Origin: Paenibacillus sp. FSL H8-0537
GTDB lineage: Bacteria; Bacillota; Bacilli; Paenibacillales; Paenibacillaceae
Length of the DNA stretch: 64,000 bases
NCBI RefSeq assembly: GCF_038051995.1
Contig: NZ_CP150290.1
Location: 4,950,001-5,014,000, forward strand
Reading direction: 5' to 3'
In this document: piece after piece, positions 43,799 through 53,042 of the stretch
How positions within the stretch are numbered: the stretch's first letter is position 1
Layout: each line of letters opens with the position of its first letter
Translations under genes and position numbers: made by a program
The notes under the pieces: model-generated
What the model was told of the DNA's origin: nothing
Databases searched by the model: none
Seen by the model: only the letters and a program-made list of their open reading frames with translations

Positions 43799-44464
43799 TT
43801 AGGGCAAATGAACGGTTTTCACATGATCAAAATGTAAAAATACCGAAGCCCCGCTCGCGGTAGACAGCTCAAGCATGCTTTGATCAATCGCTTTAAGGAC
43901 GCCCGTTTTATTTGAATTTTCGCCTAAATCGAGTACGACAAATTCACCCATCAGCTTGCGCAGCTGCTGATCGAACGTTCGCGACAAAGTGACTGGAGAT
44001 GGCCTTAATGGAAACTGCTCAGGAGTCAGCCTGTATGGCGTGACATCGGGGTTGTAGGGAATTAAATATTTCAGATGGTGCAAAGACACCATAACCGTGT
44101 GGTAAATCGGGGAATAAAACACGAAATAATCATTCATAACTGTCGTAACGTAGCCATGGATCGATTGATTCCCGGTAATGTACAGCTCGGAAAACATTCC
44201 TTTGGCATTCATTAAAATTTTGCGGTAAGAGACCTTTTCATTGTAGGCTTCAAAGGGCAGTTCCGGCACCTCGAATGGGTCATACTTGTGATTGGACAGA
44301 CGAAGCTGCTGCAAATGAATGAGCGGGACATAAATAAATTGCAAACCCGTATGCAGCACTAAAATATCCTGCCCAAATTCAATCAGCTTGCCACGAATGG
44401 AAGCAACTTTTCCCGATATGTCCAGCTCTATTTGCTGGTCAAGCAGCGGATGGCGATTTTTCAC
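43799..44464 (-). CDS. CotB-like spore coat protein (DUF2642-type beta repeats)
   Basis: 221 residues, no signal peptide or membrane helix. Three SH3-like beta segments appear: VASIRGKLIEFGQDILVLHTGLQFIYVPLIHLQQL, then IHGYVTTVMNDYFVFYSPIYHTVMVSLHHLKYL, and LMGEFVVLDLGENSNKTGVL. They repeat the pattern 'G..V....DY...Y.......V...H'. The same pattern occurs in the neighbouring 253-residue protein, so both are assigned to the CotB/DUF2642 group. Confidence 0.65.
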   Translation of the reverse strand: MKNRHPLLDQQIELDISGKVASIRGKLIEFGQDILVLHTGLQFIYVPLIHLQQLRLSNHKYDPFEVPELPFEAYNEKVSYRKILMNAKGMFSELYITGNQSIHGYVTTVMNDYFVFYSPIYHTVMVSLHHLKYLIPYNPDVTPYRLTPEQFPLRPSPVTLSRTFDQQLRKLMGEFVVLDLGENSNKTGVLKAIDQSMLELSTASGASVFLHFDHVKTVHLP

Positions 44465-44499
44465 AGTATCTCTCTCCTTTCTGCCGACTTTTTTAAAGG

Positions 44500-44537
44500 A
44501 ATACCGGGCTTCGGCATCAAGTGCCTGACCCGGTATT
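44500..44537 (-). terminator. Terminator after the repeat-rich CotB-like gene
   Basis: AATACCGGG and CCCGGTATT pair; on the minus strand the stem is followed by CCTTTAAAAAAG. Moderate. Confidence 0.55.
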
Positions 44538-44576
44538 TCATTAGCGTCTAATGCGTTGTGCCGTTCTCACAAAACG

Positions 44577-45338
44577 TTAATTTCTTTTGCCAGAGCGGTT
44601 TCCGTTTTTGTTTCCGCTTTTATTGCGGTTTTTGTTTCCTCCGGTGTTCGATCCACCTGTGCGATTTTTATCTCCTCCGTTGTTCGATCCACCTGTACGG
44701 TTATTATTCCCTCCGTTGTTCGATCCACCTGTACGGTTATTATTCCCTCCGGAACGGTCACCACGGGAAGTGTTTTGTCCGAGCTGCTTAATTGTTTTAA
44801 TGTGGAACAATTGAATTTGAACGACTTCACGGTTTACGACCAACAATAAAGATGTGCTGCCAACTTCAGCGATAAAGCCTTCGATTTTCTCCGGACCGCC
44901 CCAGTTGATTTGCACAAATTTTTGGTTAAGTGCACGGATAACGCCGATGAAGCTGGAAGCCTGAATATATTGGGGAGTGTGGCCTTTGCTTTTGTCGCTA
45001 GGGAAATCCGTAATGCTCTTCACATGGCTCGAGCTCACATAAACAATGCCTTCCTTTGTCCAAAGCACTAGATAGTCATTTTTCACGGCAACTAGCGTAC
45101 CTTGGAGGGATTCTGGACCACCACGGTTGATTTTTACATATTGTCCAACGAGGCCCTCGAGAAATGTTTTAGTTCCATTGCCTTTCGAGCTTTTGTGTTG
45201 GTTGCTTTTGTGTTGGTTGCTTTTGTGTTGGCTGCTTTTGTGTTGGCTGCTTTTGTGTTGGTTGCTTTTATGGTGGTGGTTCATATTGCCCGAGTTTCTA
45301 TCCTGTTCTCCACTTACATAGTTGCAGCAATAATTCAT
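44577..45338 (-). CDS. CotB-like spore coat protein with Ser/Lys/His and Asn/Gly repeats
   Basis: 253 residues in three parts. Residues about 20-52 are six or so five-residue repeats (HKSNQ/HKSSQ). Residues about 58-185 carry two DUF2642/CotB-type beta segments (VGQYVKINRGGPESLQGTLVAVKNDYLVLW, and FVQINWGGPEKIEGFIAEVGS). The C-terminal ~65 residues are low-complexity Asn/Gly/Arg repeats (NNRTGGSNNGG) ending in basic KSGNKNGNRSGK. The DNA shows matching 15-nt and ~33-nt tandem repeats. It is divergent from cotH, whose product phosphorylates serines of CotB/CotG-type repeats, so this protein is a candidate substrate. Confidence 0.8.
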   Translation of the reverse strand: MNYCCNYVSGEQDRNSGNMNHHHKSNQHKSSQHKSSQHKSNQHKSNQHKSSKGNGTKTFLEGLVGQYVKINRGGPESLQGTLVAVKNDYLVLWTKEGIVYVSSSHVKSITDFPSDKSKGHTPQYIQASSFIGVIRALNQKFVQINWGGPEKIEGFIAEVGSTSLLLVVNREVVQIQLFHIKTIKQLGQNTSRGDRSGGNNNRTGGSNNGGNNNRTGGSNNGGDKNRTGGSNTGGNKNRNKSGNKNGNRSGKRN

Positions 45339-45613
45339 AATAAAATCCCTCCAAATGTTTAATGTGCCATGCTAGATTTACATGCAATCTTAAACGCTAT
45401 TCATTCTGTTCCTGCTTGCTCTTATCACCTTGGCCTGAGTAGCGAGCATCCCTCCAGTGCTTGATGCCGTTCATCTGTCATGGGAGACGATTTATAATAC
45501 ATTTATATGTATCCCTCATATAAGAGGTACTAGATTAATAACTATTTATTAAAGGTATAAGCATATAACTAGAAAAGATTCATAGAGTCGCTGCTCCGAC
45601 AGTAGCAAAATAC

Positions 45614-45679
45614 CCTGCGGCAGAATAAGGTAAATCAGCAAAAGCCTATCTGAGGACGATAGGCGGATCTGCCCGCAGG
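45614..45679 (+). promoter_or_regulatory. cotH leader hairpin overlapping the ribosome site
   Basis: CCTGCGGCAGA (45614-45624) can pair with TCTGCCCGCAGG (45668-45679), whose end overlaps the AGGAGGTGG ribosome site. Inside, GCCTATC and GATAGGC (45644-45664) form a second stem. The 45339-45613 part of this 354-nt gap is A+T-rich; no further gene is visible. Confidence 0.45.
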
Positions 45680-45692
45680 AGGTGGAAGCCCC

Positions 45693-46817
45693 ATGTCAAC
45701 CCAAACGCTGCCGATTCGTGAAATTACGATTGAACCTGATCATTTGCAGGAGCTGCAGGAGGATTCCTGGAGCCATACGTTCCAGCCAGTTCAGCTGGAT
45801 ATGAATGGACAATCGAGAGAAGCCACTTTCGGCTTTCGCGGCGGCCATACGAGGAACTATTTTAAAAAATCCTATGAAGTCAGAACGAAAGCCGGTTTGA
45901 CGCTGCATTGGAACGCCGAGTTTGATGATCCTTCGATGATTCGCAATGCGCTGTCCTTCCAGTTTTTTAATCAGATTGGCGTGCCATCACCGCGTACCCG
46001 GCATATTTGGCTCGTCATTAATGGCGCCCCTCAAGGCGTCTATTTAGAGATAGAATCCGTCGATCCCAGATTTTTTCGCAAAAGAGGCATTGGCTGCCGC
46101 TCCATTATTTATGCGGTCAACGACAGCGCAAACTTCAGCCTTATTGATCCCATTACGGAGCGAAGGAAGCAATCCCTCTTTGACGGCTATGAGCTTGTAT
46201 CGGGACTCGCCACCTCCGAGCTGCGGCTAATCCGCTTCGTCAGAGGCATTAACAGCAAGCGCAAAACCCGGCTGCAATGGAGCTCTTGGGCGGAAAAGCA
46301 TCTTGATGTCGATCAATATTTGCTCTGGCTCGCTGGAGCCGTGCTTACGGGAAACTATGATGGCTTCGATCAAAATTATGCGCTTTATGTGCATGCAAAA
46401 ACGGGAAAATACCGGATGATGCCTTGGGATTATGAGGGAACATGGGGAAGAAATTGCTACGGCAAGCCGTGTGGAAGTGATCTGGTGCGGATTGAAGGCT
46501 ACAATACGTTGACGGACAAACTGCTGGCCATTCCGGCCTATAAACGCAAATACCGCTCCATCCTGCTCCGGCTGCTGCAAACAGCATTTACGGAGGAACA
46601 GGTGGAGCGGACAGTGAGCGCGATGTACAGCAAGCTGACACCAGCCATTCAAGAGGATTACACAAGAAAAAGCAGCTTTAATACGTATTTGAGCGAGCCA
46701 GACTTCATATTGAATTATGTGAAGGAAAGGCGCGCTATTATCAGACACGCTTTAAAAAGCTGGAAGCTCACGCAGAAGACAGCAGATGTAGCCGCCCTTA
46801 AAGTTAAAATTCATTAA
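45693..46817 (+). CDS. cotH: Spore coat protein kinase CotH
   Basis: 374 residues. CotH kinase-fold features: FGFRGGHTRNYFKKSYEVRTK (the substrate/Lys loop), RNALSFQFFNQIGVPSPRTRHIWLVING, GVYLEIESVDPRFFRKRG, and the catalytic region VLTGNYDGFDQNYALY with the metal-binding YRMMPWDYEGTWG. AGGAGG at 45677-45682 is 10 nt before the ATG. CotH phosphorylates CotB and CotG and organises the outer coat. It is divergent from a CotB-like gene with a Ser-rich repeat. Confidence 0.9.
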   Translation: MSTQTLPIREITIEPDHLQELQEDSWSHTFQPVQLDMNGQSREATFGFRGGHTRNYFKKSYEVRTKAGLTLHWNAEFDDPSMIRNALSFQFFNQIGVPSPRTRHIWLVINGAPQGVYLEIESVDPRFFRKRGIGCRSIIYAVNDSANFSLIDPITERRKQSLFDGYELVSGLATSELRLIRFVRGINSKRKTRLQWSSWAEKHLDVDQYLLWLAGAVLTGNYDGFDQNYALYVHAKTGKYRMMPWDYEGTWGRNCYGKPCGSDLVRIEGYNTLTDKLLAIPAYKRKYRSILLRLLQTAFTEEQVERTVSAMYSKLTPAIQEDYTRKSSFNTYLSEPDFILNYVKERRAIIRHALKSWKLTQKTADVAALKVKIH

Positions 46818-46827
46818 GGCTTCTTTT

Positions 46828-47745
46828 TTAAAATAACTCCATGCTGAGGTATCGCTCGCCTGTATCAGGCGCGATGCAGAGCACCCTGCTGCCGACTCCA
46901 AGCCGGCGAGCCACCTGAAAAGCCGCCCAAACGGCAGCTCCTGAAGAAGGTCCGAGCAGCAAGCCTTCCTGACGGGCAAGCGCCTTCATCATAGAGATTG
47001 CATCGTCATCCGCCGCCTGAATGATTTCATCATAGATGGAAACATTCAGTATAGTGGGCACGAAGCCGGGGCTTGTGCCCACCAGCTTATGCGGCCCAGG
47101 CACCCCGCCAGACAAAACGGGCGATCCCATAGGCTCCACAACCGCAATATGCAAATTCGGAAGTGCGGCTTTCAGCGTCTCACCCGTTCCAGTGATGGTG
47201 CCGCCCGTTCCTGAACAGGCGACAAAAGCATCAAGCCGTCCTTCCATCTGCTGCAAAATCTCCGTTGCTGTCGTACCGCGATGGGCATCGGGGTTTGCTT
47301 TATTTTCAAACTGATTCGGAATAAAGCTGCCTGGAATGTGCTGAGCCAGCTCCTGCGCCTTGGCAATCGCACCAGGCATCCGCTCGGCCGCTGGCGTCAA
47401 TACCACTTCCGCGCCATAGGCACGAAGCAGCTTAATGCGCTCCTGAGACATATTGTCCGGCATGATTAAAATGAGCTTGTAGCCTTTAGCCGCCGCCCCC
47501 ATGGCCAGTCCAATGCCCGTGTTGCCGCTTGTTGGTTCTATAATCGTGGAGCCCGGCTTAATTTGGCCGCTAAGCTCTCCAGCTTGAATGAGGGAGGCTG
47601 CCGCACGATCCTTAACGCTGCCGCTTGGATTAAAATATTCCAGCTTCACGAAGACATCTCCGCAGCCTTTCTCCGCCAGACGGTTCAGCTTCACAACCGG
47701 CGTCTCGCCCACTAAATCAATAATGCTTGATACGATTTTCGGCAT
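46828..47745 (-). CDS. cysK: Cysteine synthase (O-acetylserine sulfhydrylase)
   Basis: 305 residues from ATG 47745 (AGGAGG ten bases before; ATG 47769 overlaps no site). Fold type II PLP enzyme: the PLP lysine is in FNPSGSVKDRAAASLI, the substrate loop is TSGNTGIGLAMG, and the phosphate loop is SGTGGTITGTGETL. C-terminal GLLLGPSSGAAVWAA and VLCIAPDTGERYLS are standard. It makes cysteine from O-acetylserine and sulfide. It follows the MFS gene by 31 nt on the same strand. Confidence 0.9.
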   Translation of the reverse strand: MPKIVSSIIDLVGETPVVKLNRLAEKGCGDVFVKLEYFNPSGSVKDRAAASLIQAGELSGQIKPGSTIIEPTSGNTGIGLAMGAAAKGYKLILIMPDNMSQERIKLLRAYGAEVVLTPAAERMPGAIAKAQELAQHIPGSFIPNQFENKANPDAHRGTTATEILQQMEGRLDAFVACSGTGGTITGTGETLKAALPNLHIAVVEPMGSPVLSGGVPGPHKLVGTSPGFVPTILNVSIYDEIIQAADDDAISMMKALARQEGLLLGPSSGAAVWAAFQVARRLGVGSRVLCIAPDTGERYLSMELF

Positions 47746-47775
47746 AATTGTTAATCCTCCTGCTTCCATGAATCA

Positions 47776-49110
47776 TCATGTCTCTTGCTTTGTCTCTTGT
47801 TCCAATAATGGACGCATCATCCACCAGCCAATAATAGGCACCGAGCCGACTACGAACAGCAGCCAGACGACCGCAAGCGGAGAATGATTTTGCGTCAGCA
47901 CGATCAAATATCCGCTTAGTCCAAGCACCCGTCCAAACGTCAATCCCGCTTCCCGCAAAACGATAAATTCTTCGCGTTCCCCACCGCTGGATTGTGATTC
48001 CCCAATTAAATCAAACACCCTTGAAGTCATCGGTATAATGTAGAGCGGCATAAAAATCGACGTCCCAATACCGAATAACAATAAATTTGTAAAATTCACC
48101 TCGTAAAACAAAGGCAATATGACCAGTCCATTCATGACCGTCCCGACTAGCATAGCCCGTTTGCGATTGCGCGGGGACAGACGCTTGCCGACCAGCCAAA
48201 AGCTGAGTAGCGCAACGAAAGACGTAATGAGCGTAAAACTGCCCAGCTTGGCCTCATTCTGGGTGGCGATATAGACGGTCAAGCCGACTAAAAAAAGAAA
48301 TACACCTTCCCGTACGCCTTGAGCAACGACAGCTGGCAGCATTCTGCGCCACGGATTGCCGGGAATGACAAGCTGCTGAAAGCCATGCGTCCAACTGTAT
48401 CGCCTGCCATCCTGCTTACGTTTCTTCAGCCAGAAGCTCAGCACAACCGAAATGGCCAGTATGACAAGCGATGCCGTAAATATAATCTGATAGCCGCGCT
48501 CGCCGCTCATTGAGGTAATAAGCAGGCCCGATACCCAAGGCGCCAAAATCCCCGCACCTGACCCAAGCAAGCCTGACCAGCCATTAAAGCGGTCGCGATT
48601 GTCCGGCTCGGTAATTTCAAAATAAATGACATCAAATGCGACCCAAAACAAGCCCAGCGCTACGCCATTCAATAGGCCGAGCGGGATAATATAGCTCGTC
48701 GCCAGCTTGCCGAGCATGAGCACTGTGAAATAAAAAGCCCCCGACAGCACGATGCCTGTGCGGAGACTGTTCATTTTATTATATTCTTTAACCCATTTTC
48801 CCGCCAGCCAAAAGGTAATGCCGCACGTTACATACTGGCACATCGTAAACCAGCCGACCAGCATATAGGAGGAACTGGCTTTCCATAAGTAGATGGGCAC
48901 GAACGTTCCTGAGAGCGCAAGCGCAATGCCGAATAGCGCTTGAACAGCCAGAAGCAATATCGCCTGACGATCCAATACACCGCCCGTTGGCGCTCTTCCC
49001 AGCATGGCTGGGCGGCTAAATGGCCCGAGTGGCATCGACGCTTTCATTCGTGTTTTTGCCCCAGTGCCATTACTAGCACCAGTTCCGAATTCACCTTTGT
49101 TCTGTTTCAT
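47776..49110 (-). CDS. MFS transporter
   Basis: 444 residues from ATG 49110 (GGGGAAGGGG site); an ORF extension to 49224 lacks one. About 12 membrane helices. A hydrophilic N-terminal ~50 residues precedes TM1 (LLLAVQALFGIALALSGTFVPIYLW). The central loop carries WLKKRKQDGRRYSW. It resembles uncharacterised YqgE/Bcr-type Firmicute transporters. Substrate unknown; possibly co-transcribed with cysK. Confidence 0.82.
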   Translation of the reverse strand: MKQNKGEFGTGASNGTGAKTRMKASMPLGPFSRPAMLGRAPTGGVLDRQAILLLAVQALFGIALALSGTFVPIYLWKASSSYMLVGWFTMCQYVTCGITFWLAGKWVKEYNKMNSLRTGIVLSGAFYFTVLMLGKLATSYIIPLGLLNGVALGLFWVAFDVIYFEITEPDNRDRFNGWSGLLGSGAGILAPWVSGLLITSMSGERGYQIIFTASLVILAISVVLSFWLKKRKQDGRRYSWTHGFQQLVIPGNPWRRMLPAVVAQGVREGVFLFLVGLTVYIATQNEAKLGSFTLITSFVALLSFWLVGKRLSPRNRKRAMLVGTVMNGLVILPLFYEVNFTNLLLFGIGTSIFMPLYIIPMTSRVFDLIGESQSSGGEREEFIVLREAGLTFGRVLGLSGYLIVLTQNHSPLAVVWLLFVVGSVPIIGWWMMRPLLEQETKQET

Positions 49111-49332
49111 TTTCGTACCCCTTCCCCGGCAGCCGTCTGCAAAGGCTAGCTTGCTGTCCCGTCCGGCTTGCTGCCCCTGCATTTGTATAGGTGCTATATA
49201 AGCTTCCCTACTTGCGTCAGGCACATGCCGCTAATGCTGCTGGCATTTATAGGCTGGAGGTAGAAAAAAACCGGAGCAAGCGCAGTGACCTCGGCAAATC
49301 AGGTCAAAACCGCGTTGTCCGGCTGTTTGAGT

Positions 49333-49863
49333 TTAATCTTCAGAAGCGAGTGCCTTCAGCATTCCTTCTCGGTCATTGCCGCTTAGCTGAGTAGCTGTAT
49401 GGAAGCATGATGGGCACACATATAACTTGAGCTCAAATGGCGGCTGAAGCAAGGGCTGTCCCAATGCAGGATGCAGCGTTGGCTCGAAAGAGCCTGCTGC
49501 TAATGCCATCTTGCCTGCTTCCAGCATATATTCCCGGCAGGAAGGACATTCCGGCGCTTCCTCCTGCTCATTGATGATTTGCTGCACTTTGCCTTGCGCT
49601 CCAATCCAGTCGCGGTGCGTTCTGCTGAAGCCGTCATCTGCCTCATCCCAGCCACCGCCTGATTCCTGACCGCTGCCGTCTTCTTGCTCCCACTCTGGCT
49701 TTTCTTCCTCATCATCCTCATCACGGTCATTATCGACGCCAAATTGCAGCGTGCGGTAGCCAGCCAACTCATTTTCACAATGTGGACAATGCTTCTCGGG
49801 ACCTATTTCTTCATCCCATACGATTTCCGTCAAACACCACGGACATACAACTTGCTCTTCCAT
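49333..49863 (-). CDS. Zinc-ribbon protein of unknown function
   Basis: 176 residues with two Cys4 zinc-binding ribbons: CPWC...CPHC at residues 8-29 and CPSC...CPSC near 115 and 155. The middle is a highly acidic, probably disordered linker (DRDEDDEEEKPEWEQEDGSGQ). ATG 49863 overlaps a TGCCCCCC/GGGGGGCA site on the minus strand. No enzyme motif. It follows the 26-codon gene and a DUF350 gene on the same strand, so these probably form one operon. Confidence 0.8.
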   Translation of the reverse strand: MEEQVVCPWCLTEIVWDEEIGPEKHCPHCENELAGYRTLQFGVDNDRDEDDEEEKPEWEQEDGSGQESGGGWDEADDGFSRTHRDWIGAQGKVQQIINEQEEAPECPSCREYMLEAGKMALAAGSFEPTLHPALGQPLLQPPFELKLYVCPSCFHTATQLSGNDREGMLKALASED

Positions 49864-49880
49864 CCTTGATTGCCCCCCAT

Positions 49881-49961
49881 TTAATTGTTGATTACGTAAT
49901 AAACCCCGATGCTAAAAAAAACAATGGCTAATGCTAGCAATGTTCCCCATAAATATTTCAT
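49881..49961 (-). CDS. 26-residue single-pass membrane peptide
   Basis: ATG 49961 follows AGGAGGAACGAC, an excellent ribosome site. The product is 26 residues: MKYLW, a hydrophobic run GTLLALAIVFFSIGVYYVI of about 19 residues, then NN and stop TAA. It lies 17 nt after the zinc-ribbon gene's start side and 17 nt after the DUF350 stop, in line with both. The strong site, clean membrane helix and operon position support a real small protein; no homologue was checked. Confidence 0.65.
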   Translation of the reverse strand: MKYLWGTLLALAIVFFSIGVYYVINN

Positions 49962-49978
49962 GTCGTTCCTCCTGCAAT

Positions 49979-50401
49979 CTAGCTCACGATGGCACCGCCA
50001 ATGACATACGAAAGTGAAACGGAAATAACCATAGCAATCAAGCCTACAGCCCGGTTGTCGCGCGCAATTTCATCATCGATGCGAAATACCGGCGTTAAAA
50101 ACTCAAATAGAAAATAAGCGCCAAGCAAAATAAGGAAACCAAATGCGCCCCAAATCATGCTTTGGTAAATGGAATCATTCGCTTCAATCGAAAATCTGAA
50201 AATATTGCATATGCCGAAAATTTTCCCGCCCGTCGCCATCGCTACAGCAACGTTGCCGTTTTTAATTTCTTTCCAGCAGTTGTAACGGGTAACAACCTCG
50301 AACACCCATAAAAAAACGAGAAGCGAGAGAACCACAATGGATATATAAAGCAGCATTGCCAAATAGGAATTGCCAAGCAGCACATCGACCTCATTGCTCA
50401 T
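49979..50401 (-). CDS. DUF350 membrane protein
   Basis: 140 residues, four membrane helices (about 15-38, 58-72, 82-102, 118-138). The DUF350 motif is visible in EIKNGNVAVAMATGGKIFGIC and EIARDNRAVGLIAM. DUF350 proteins are of unknown function, often near potassium channel-like, spermidine synthase-like or zinc-ribbon genes. First gene of the probable three-gene operon. Confidence 0.87.
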   Translation of the reverse strand: MSNEVDVLLGNSYLAMLLYISIVVLSLLVFLWVFEVVTRYNCWKEIKNGNVAVAMATGGKIFGICNIFRFSIEANDSIYQSMIWGAFGFLILLGAYFLFEFLTPVFRIDDEIARDNRAVGLIAMVISVSLSYVIGGAIVS

Positions 50402-50472
50402 GCGTTACCCTCCTTTAACTAAATCGCAAAAATCTTTCGGCAGCTGCGGCATAGACGCCGCAGTGCGCCTAG

Positions 50473-52851
50473 TTAGTTAAGCTCAGCAACCGTAACACCG
50501 GCTCCGCCTTCGCCATAGTTGCCCAAGCGGTATTTTTTCACATGGCTGTGCTTGCGCAAATATTGCTGTATGCCTGAACGCAGCACGCCCGTGCCATGCC
50601 CGTGAATAATATAAACCTGCCCGATGCCCGAGAGGAAAGATTCATCGAGAAATTGATCAACCTCCATGAGTGCTTCCTCTAAATTCGAGCCTCTGAGGTC
50701 AAGCTCCATTTTCACATTTTCATCTCTGGAGCGTTTTACACTAGCTGCCTGCTTAGGCTGCTGCTTCAGCGGGGCAGCTGGCTTAATCAGCTCCATATCG
50801 GCAATGGCTACCTTCATCTTCATTATGCCGAGCTGAACGGTCGCATCCGCCCCATGCACCTCGATGATAAGCCCCTTCTGATTCAAGCTGTAGACCATTA
50901 CCTCGTCACCGGCTTCGATTTTGCGAGCAGCCTTCTGTTGTGCCGCGTTTGAAGGTCGATTTTGCTTCTTGTGCAGCTCAGGCACCGCTTCATCCAGCTT
51001 GCGGCGAGCATCAATAAGCTTATGCTCCTTGACTGAAGCGCCTTCCTCCAATGCCAGCTTGCGCAGATCCGAAATAATCTTCTCGGCCTCCAGACGCGCT
51101 TTTGCAACTGCCTCGCGCGCTTGCTCCTGAGCCTTCTCGAGCATTTTGTCACGCTGTTCCTCAAACTTGCGCAGCTCCGCCTCATGCCGTCCACGCTGCT
51201 TCTCCATATCCTGCCTCAGCGACTGCGCCGTCTGACGTTCGCTTTCTGCATTCAAGCGGTCCGCTTCGAGCGAAGCGATCATATTCTCAACTCGCTGATC
51301 CTCTTCGCTGACTTCGCCGCGCGCATGATCGATGATTGTTTTGCTTAGGCCAAGCCGCTCTGCGATCGCAAAGGCATTGCTTCGGCCCGGTACCCCTACA
51401 AGCAAGCGGTAGGTTGGGCTGAGTGTGGCAATATCAAATTCCATGCTTGCGTTAATGACCCCTTTGCGATTGTAAGCATACGCTTTAAGCTCGCTGTAGT
51501 GGGTCGTTGCAATAATACGGCTGCCCAGGCTATGAATATGCTCCAGCAGCGCAATTGCCAGTGCCGAGCCTTCTGCTGGGTCGGTGCCCGCGCCAAGCTC
51601 ATCGAGCAGGACAAGGCTTTTCGCCGTCATTGTTTTCAAAATACGAACAATATTAACCAAATGGCTGGAAAACGTACTCAGGCTCTGCTCAATGCTCTGC
51701 TCATCACCGATATCGGCATAAATGGCGTCAAACACACAAAGCTGGCTGCCGTCCTCTACCGGAACGAACAAACCGGACATGCTCATCAGGCTGAGCAAAC
51801 CTACTGTTTTAAGGGAGACGGTTTTACCGCCTGTATTTGGTCCCGTTACGATAATGGCTGTGTATGTATTGCCCAGCTCAACATCAATGGGAACGATTTT
51901 GTCCGCCGCAATGAGCGGGTGGCGTCCTCTTTTGATTTTCAGAAAGCCTCGATCATTCATGCGTGGCAGCGTAGCCTTCATCTCATGCCCAAGACGCGCC
52001 TTGGCAAAAGCAAAATCCAGCTTGCCGAGCAGCTCTTGATTATACAATAAATCCTCGACATGCTCAGCCGCTTTAGCGGTTAGCATTTGCAAAATTTTCT
52101 CGATTTCACGCAGCTCTGCCGCTCTCAGCTCACGCAGCTTATTGTTCATGACAACCGTTGCTTCCGGCTCAATAAATAGCGTAGCGCCTGAGCCGGACTG
52201 ATCATGCACAATGCCGCCAAAATGCGAGCGATATTCCTGCTTCACTGGAATGACATAACGGTCGCTGCGCAGCGTAATAATGGCGTCCTGGAGCATTTTC
52301 TGCACGGAGGAAGAACGAATCATTTGCTCCAGCTTCTCGCGGATGCGCGATTCTCCTCCACGAAGCTCCTTGCGAATCGAAGCGAGCTGGACGCTAGCGC
52401 TATCCATAACCTCACCCTGATCGTCAATGCAGTCAAAAATCGCGTCCTCGAGCTCCTTGTGCTCGCTGAGCTGGTCAGACGTTTCATGCAGCAAAGGAAT
52501 CGGATCATCATCATGCAGATTTTCCAGATGCCGCTTTACCCGCCTAGCCCCTCTCGACGTCGAGGCAATTTCCATCAACTCCACCGGATTCAATGTTCCA
52601 CCGATACGCGATCTGTGAAGTGAGCTGCTGATGTTGGTAATACCGCCAAATGGCGGATTGCCCTTGAGACGGTCCGCCTTATAAGCCTCGTCCGTCGCCT
52701 GCAGCATCAGCTTAACCATCTCCAAATCAGAGCTTGGAGCAAGCTTCTCCGCTTCCTCCTTGCCGAGCGATGTTGCTGCGTGCAAAGTCAATTTATGTAT
52801 AATTTTGTGAAATTCAAGTGTTGTTAATATTTTACTATCCAAGCGTAACAC
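50473..52851 (-). CDS. mutS2: MutS2 ATPase/endonuclease
   Basis: 792 residues. N-terminal clamp-like domains are followed by the MutS ATPase: Walker A VTGPNTGGKTVSLKT, Walker B LVLLDELGAGTDPAEG, and IATTHYSELKAYA. A coiled-coil with a KOW-like region follows, and the C-terminal Smr nuclease domain (LDLRGSNLEEALMEVDQFL, IIHGHGTGVLRSGIQQYL). Length is the family norm. Bacillus MutS2 is implicated in recombination control and in rescue of collided ribosomes. Lies in the usual zapA-mutS2 neighbourhood. Confidence 0.95.
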   Translation of the reverse strand: MLRLDSKILTTLEFHKIIHKLTLHAATSLGKEEAEKLAPSSDLEMVKLMLQATDEAYKADRLKGNPPFGGITNISSSLHRSRIGGTLNPVELMEIASTSRGARRVKRHLENLHDDDPIPLLHETSDQLSEHKELEDAIFDCIDDQGEVMDSASVQLASIRKELRGGESRIREKLEQMIRSSSVQKMLQDAIITLRSDRYVIPVKQEYRSHFGGIVHDQSGSGATLFIEPEATVVMNNKLRELRAAELREIEKILQMLTAKAAEHVEDLLYNQELLGKLDFAFAKARLGHEMKATLPRMNDRGFLKIKRGRHPLIAADKIVPIDVELGNTYTAIIVTGPNTGGKTVSLKTVGLLSLMSMSGLFVPVEDGSQLCVFDAIYADIGDEQSIEQSLSTFSSHLVNIVRILKTMTAKSLVLLDELGAGTDPAEGSALAIALLEHIHSLGSRIIATTHYSELKAYAYNRKGVINASMEFDIATLSPTYRLLVGVPGRSNAFAIAERLGLSKTIIDHARGEVSEEDQRVENMIASLEADRLNAESERQTAQSLRQDMEKQRGRHEAELRKFEEQRDKMLEKAQEQAREAVAKARLEAEKIISDLRKLALEEGASVKEHKLIDARRKLDEAVPELHKKQNRPSNAAQQKAARKIEAGDEVMVYSLNQKGLIIEVHGADATVQLGIMKMKVAIADMELIKPAAPLKQQPKQAASVKRSRDENVKMELDLRGSNLEEALMEVDQFLDESFLSGIGQVYIIHGHGTGVLRSGIQQYLRKHSHVKKYRLGNYGEGGAGVTVAELN

Positions 52852-53042
52852 TCCTCTCGCCCTTATATTATAGCCGAATCAGCGCTTTGATGCACGACAT
52901 GACGTTACCTTCCATACATGTTCCGGCGAAAACTGGCTACAATACGAAGGAATCAGAATATCCTGCCTGGTTGACGTGCAAAATCAGTTGACTATCACAG
53001 GCCGTACTGAAGGGTTTTAAATCATCTAAGGAGGTTGTGTAC

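Noticed and set aside
45127..45321. Transmembrane protein suggested by repeated CWLLL runs on the plus strand
   Set aside because: This is the reverse reading of the HKSNQ/HKSSQ codons of the CotB-like gene.
44556..45362. Plus-strand frames across the CotB-like repeats
   Set aside because: Mirror images of DNA repeats in the minus-strand coat gene, rich in Phe/Leu/Cys, without start signals.
49111..49332. Possible N-terminal extension or leader gene upstream of the MFS transporter
   Set aside because: The frame to 49224 has no ribosome site and a non-membrane, poorly biased sequence; a strong site precedes ATG 49110.
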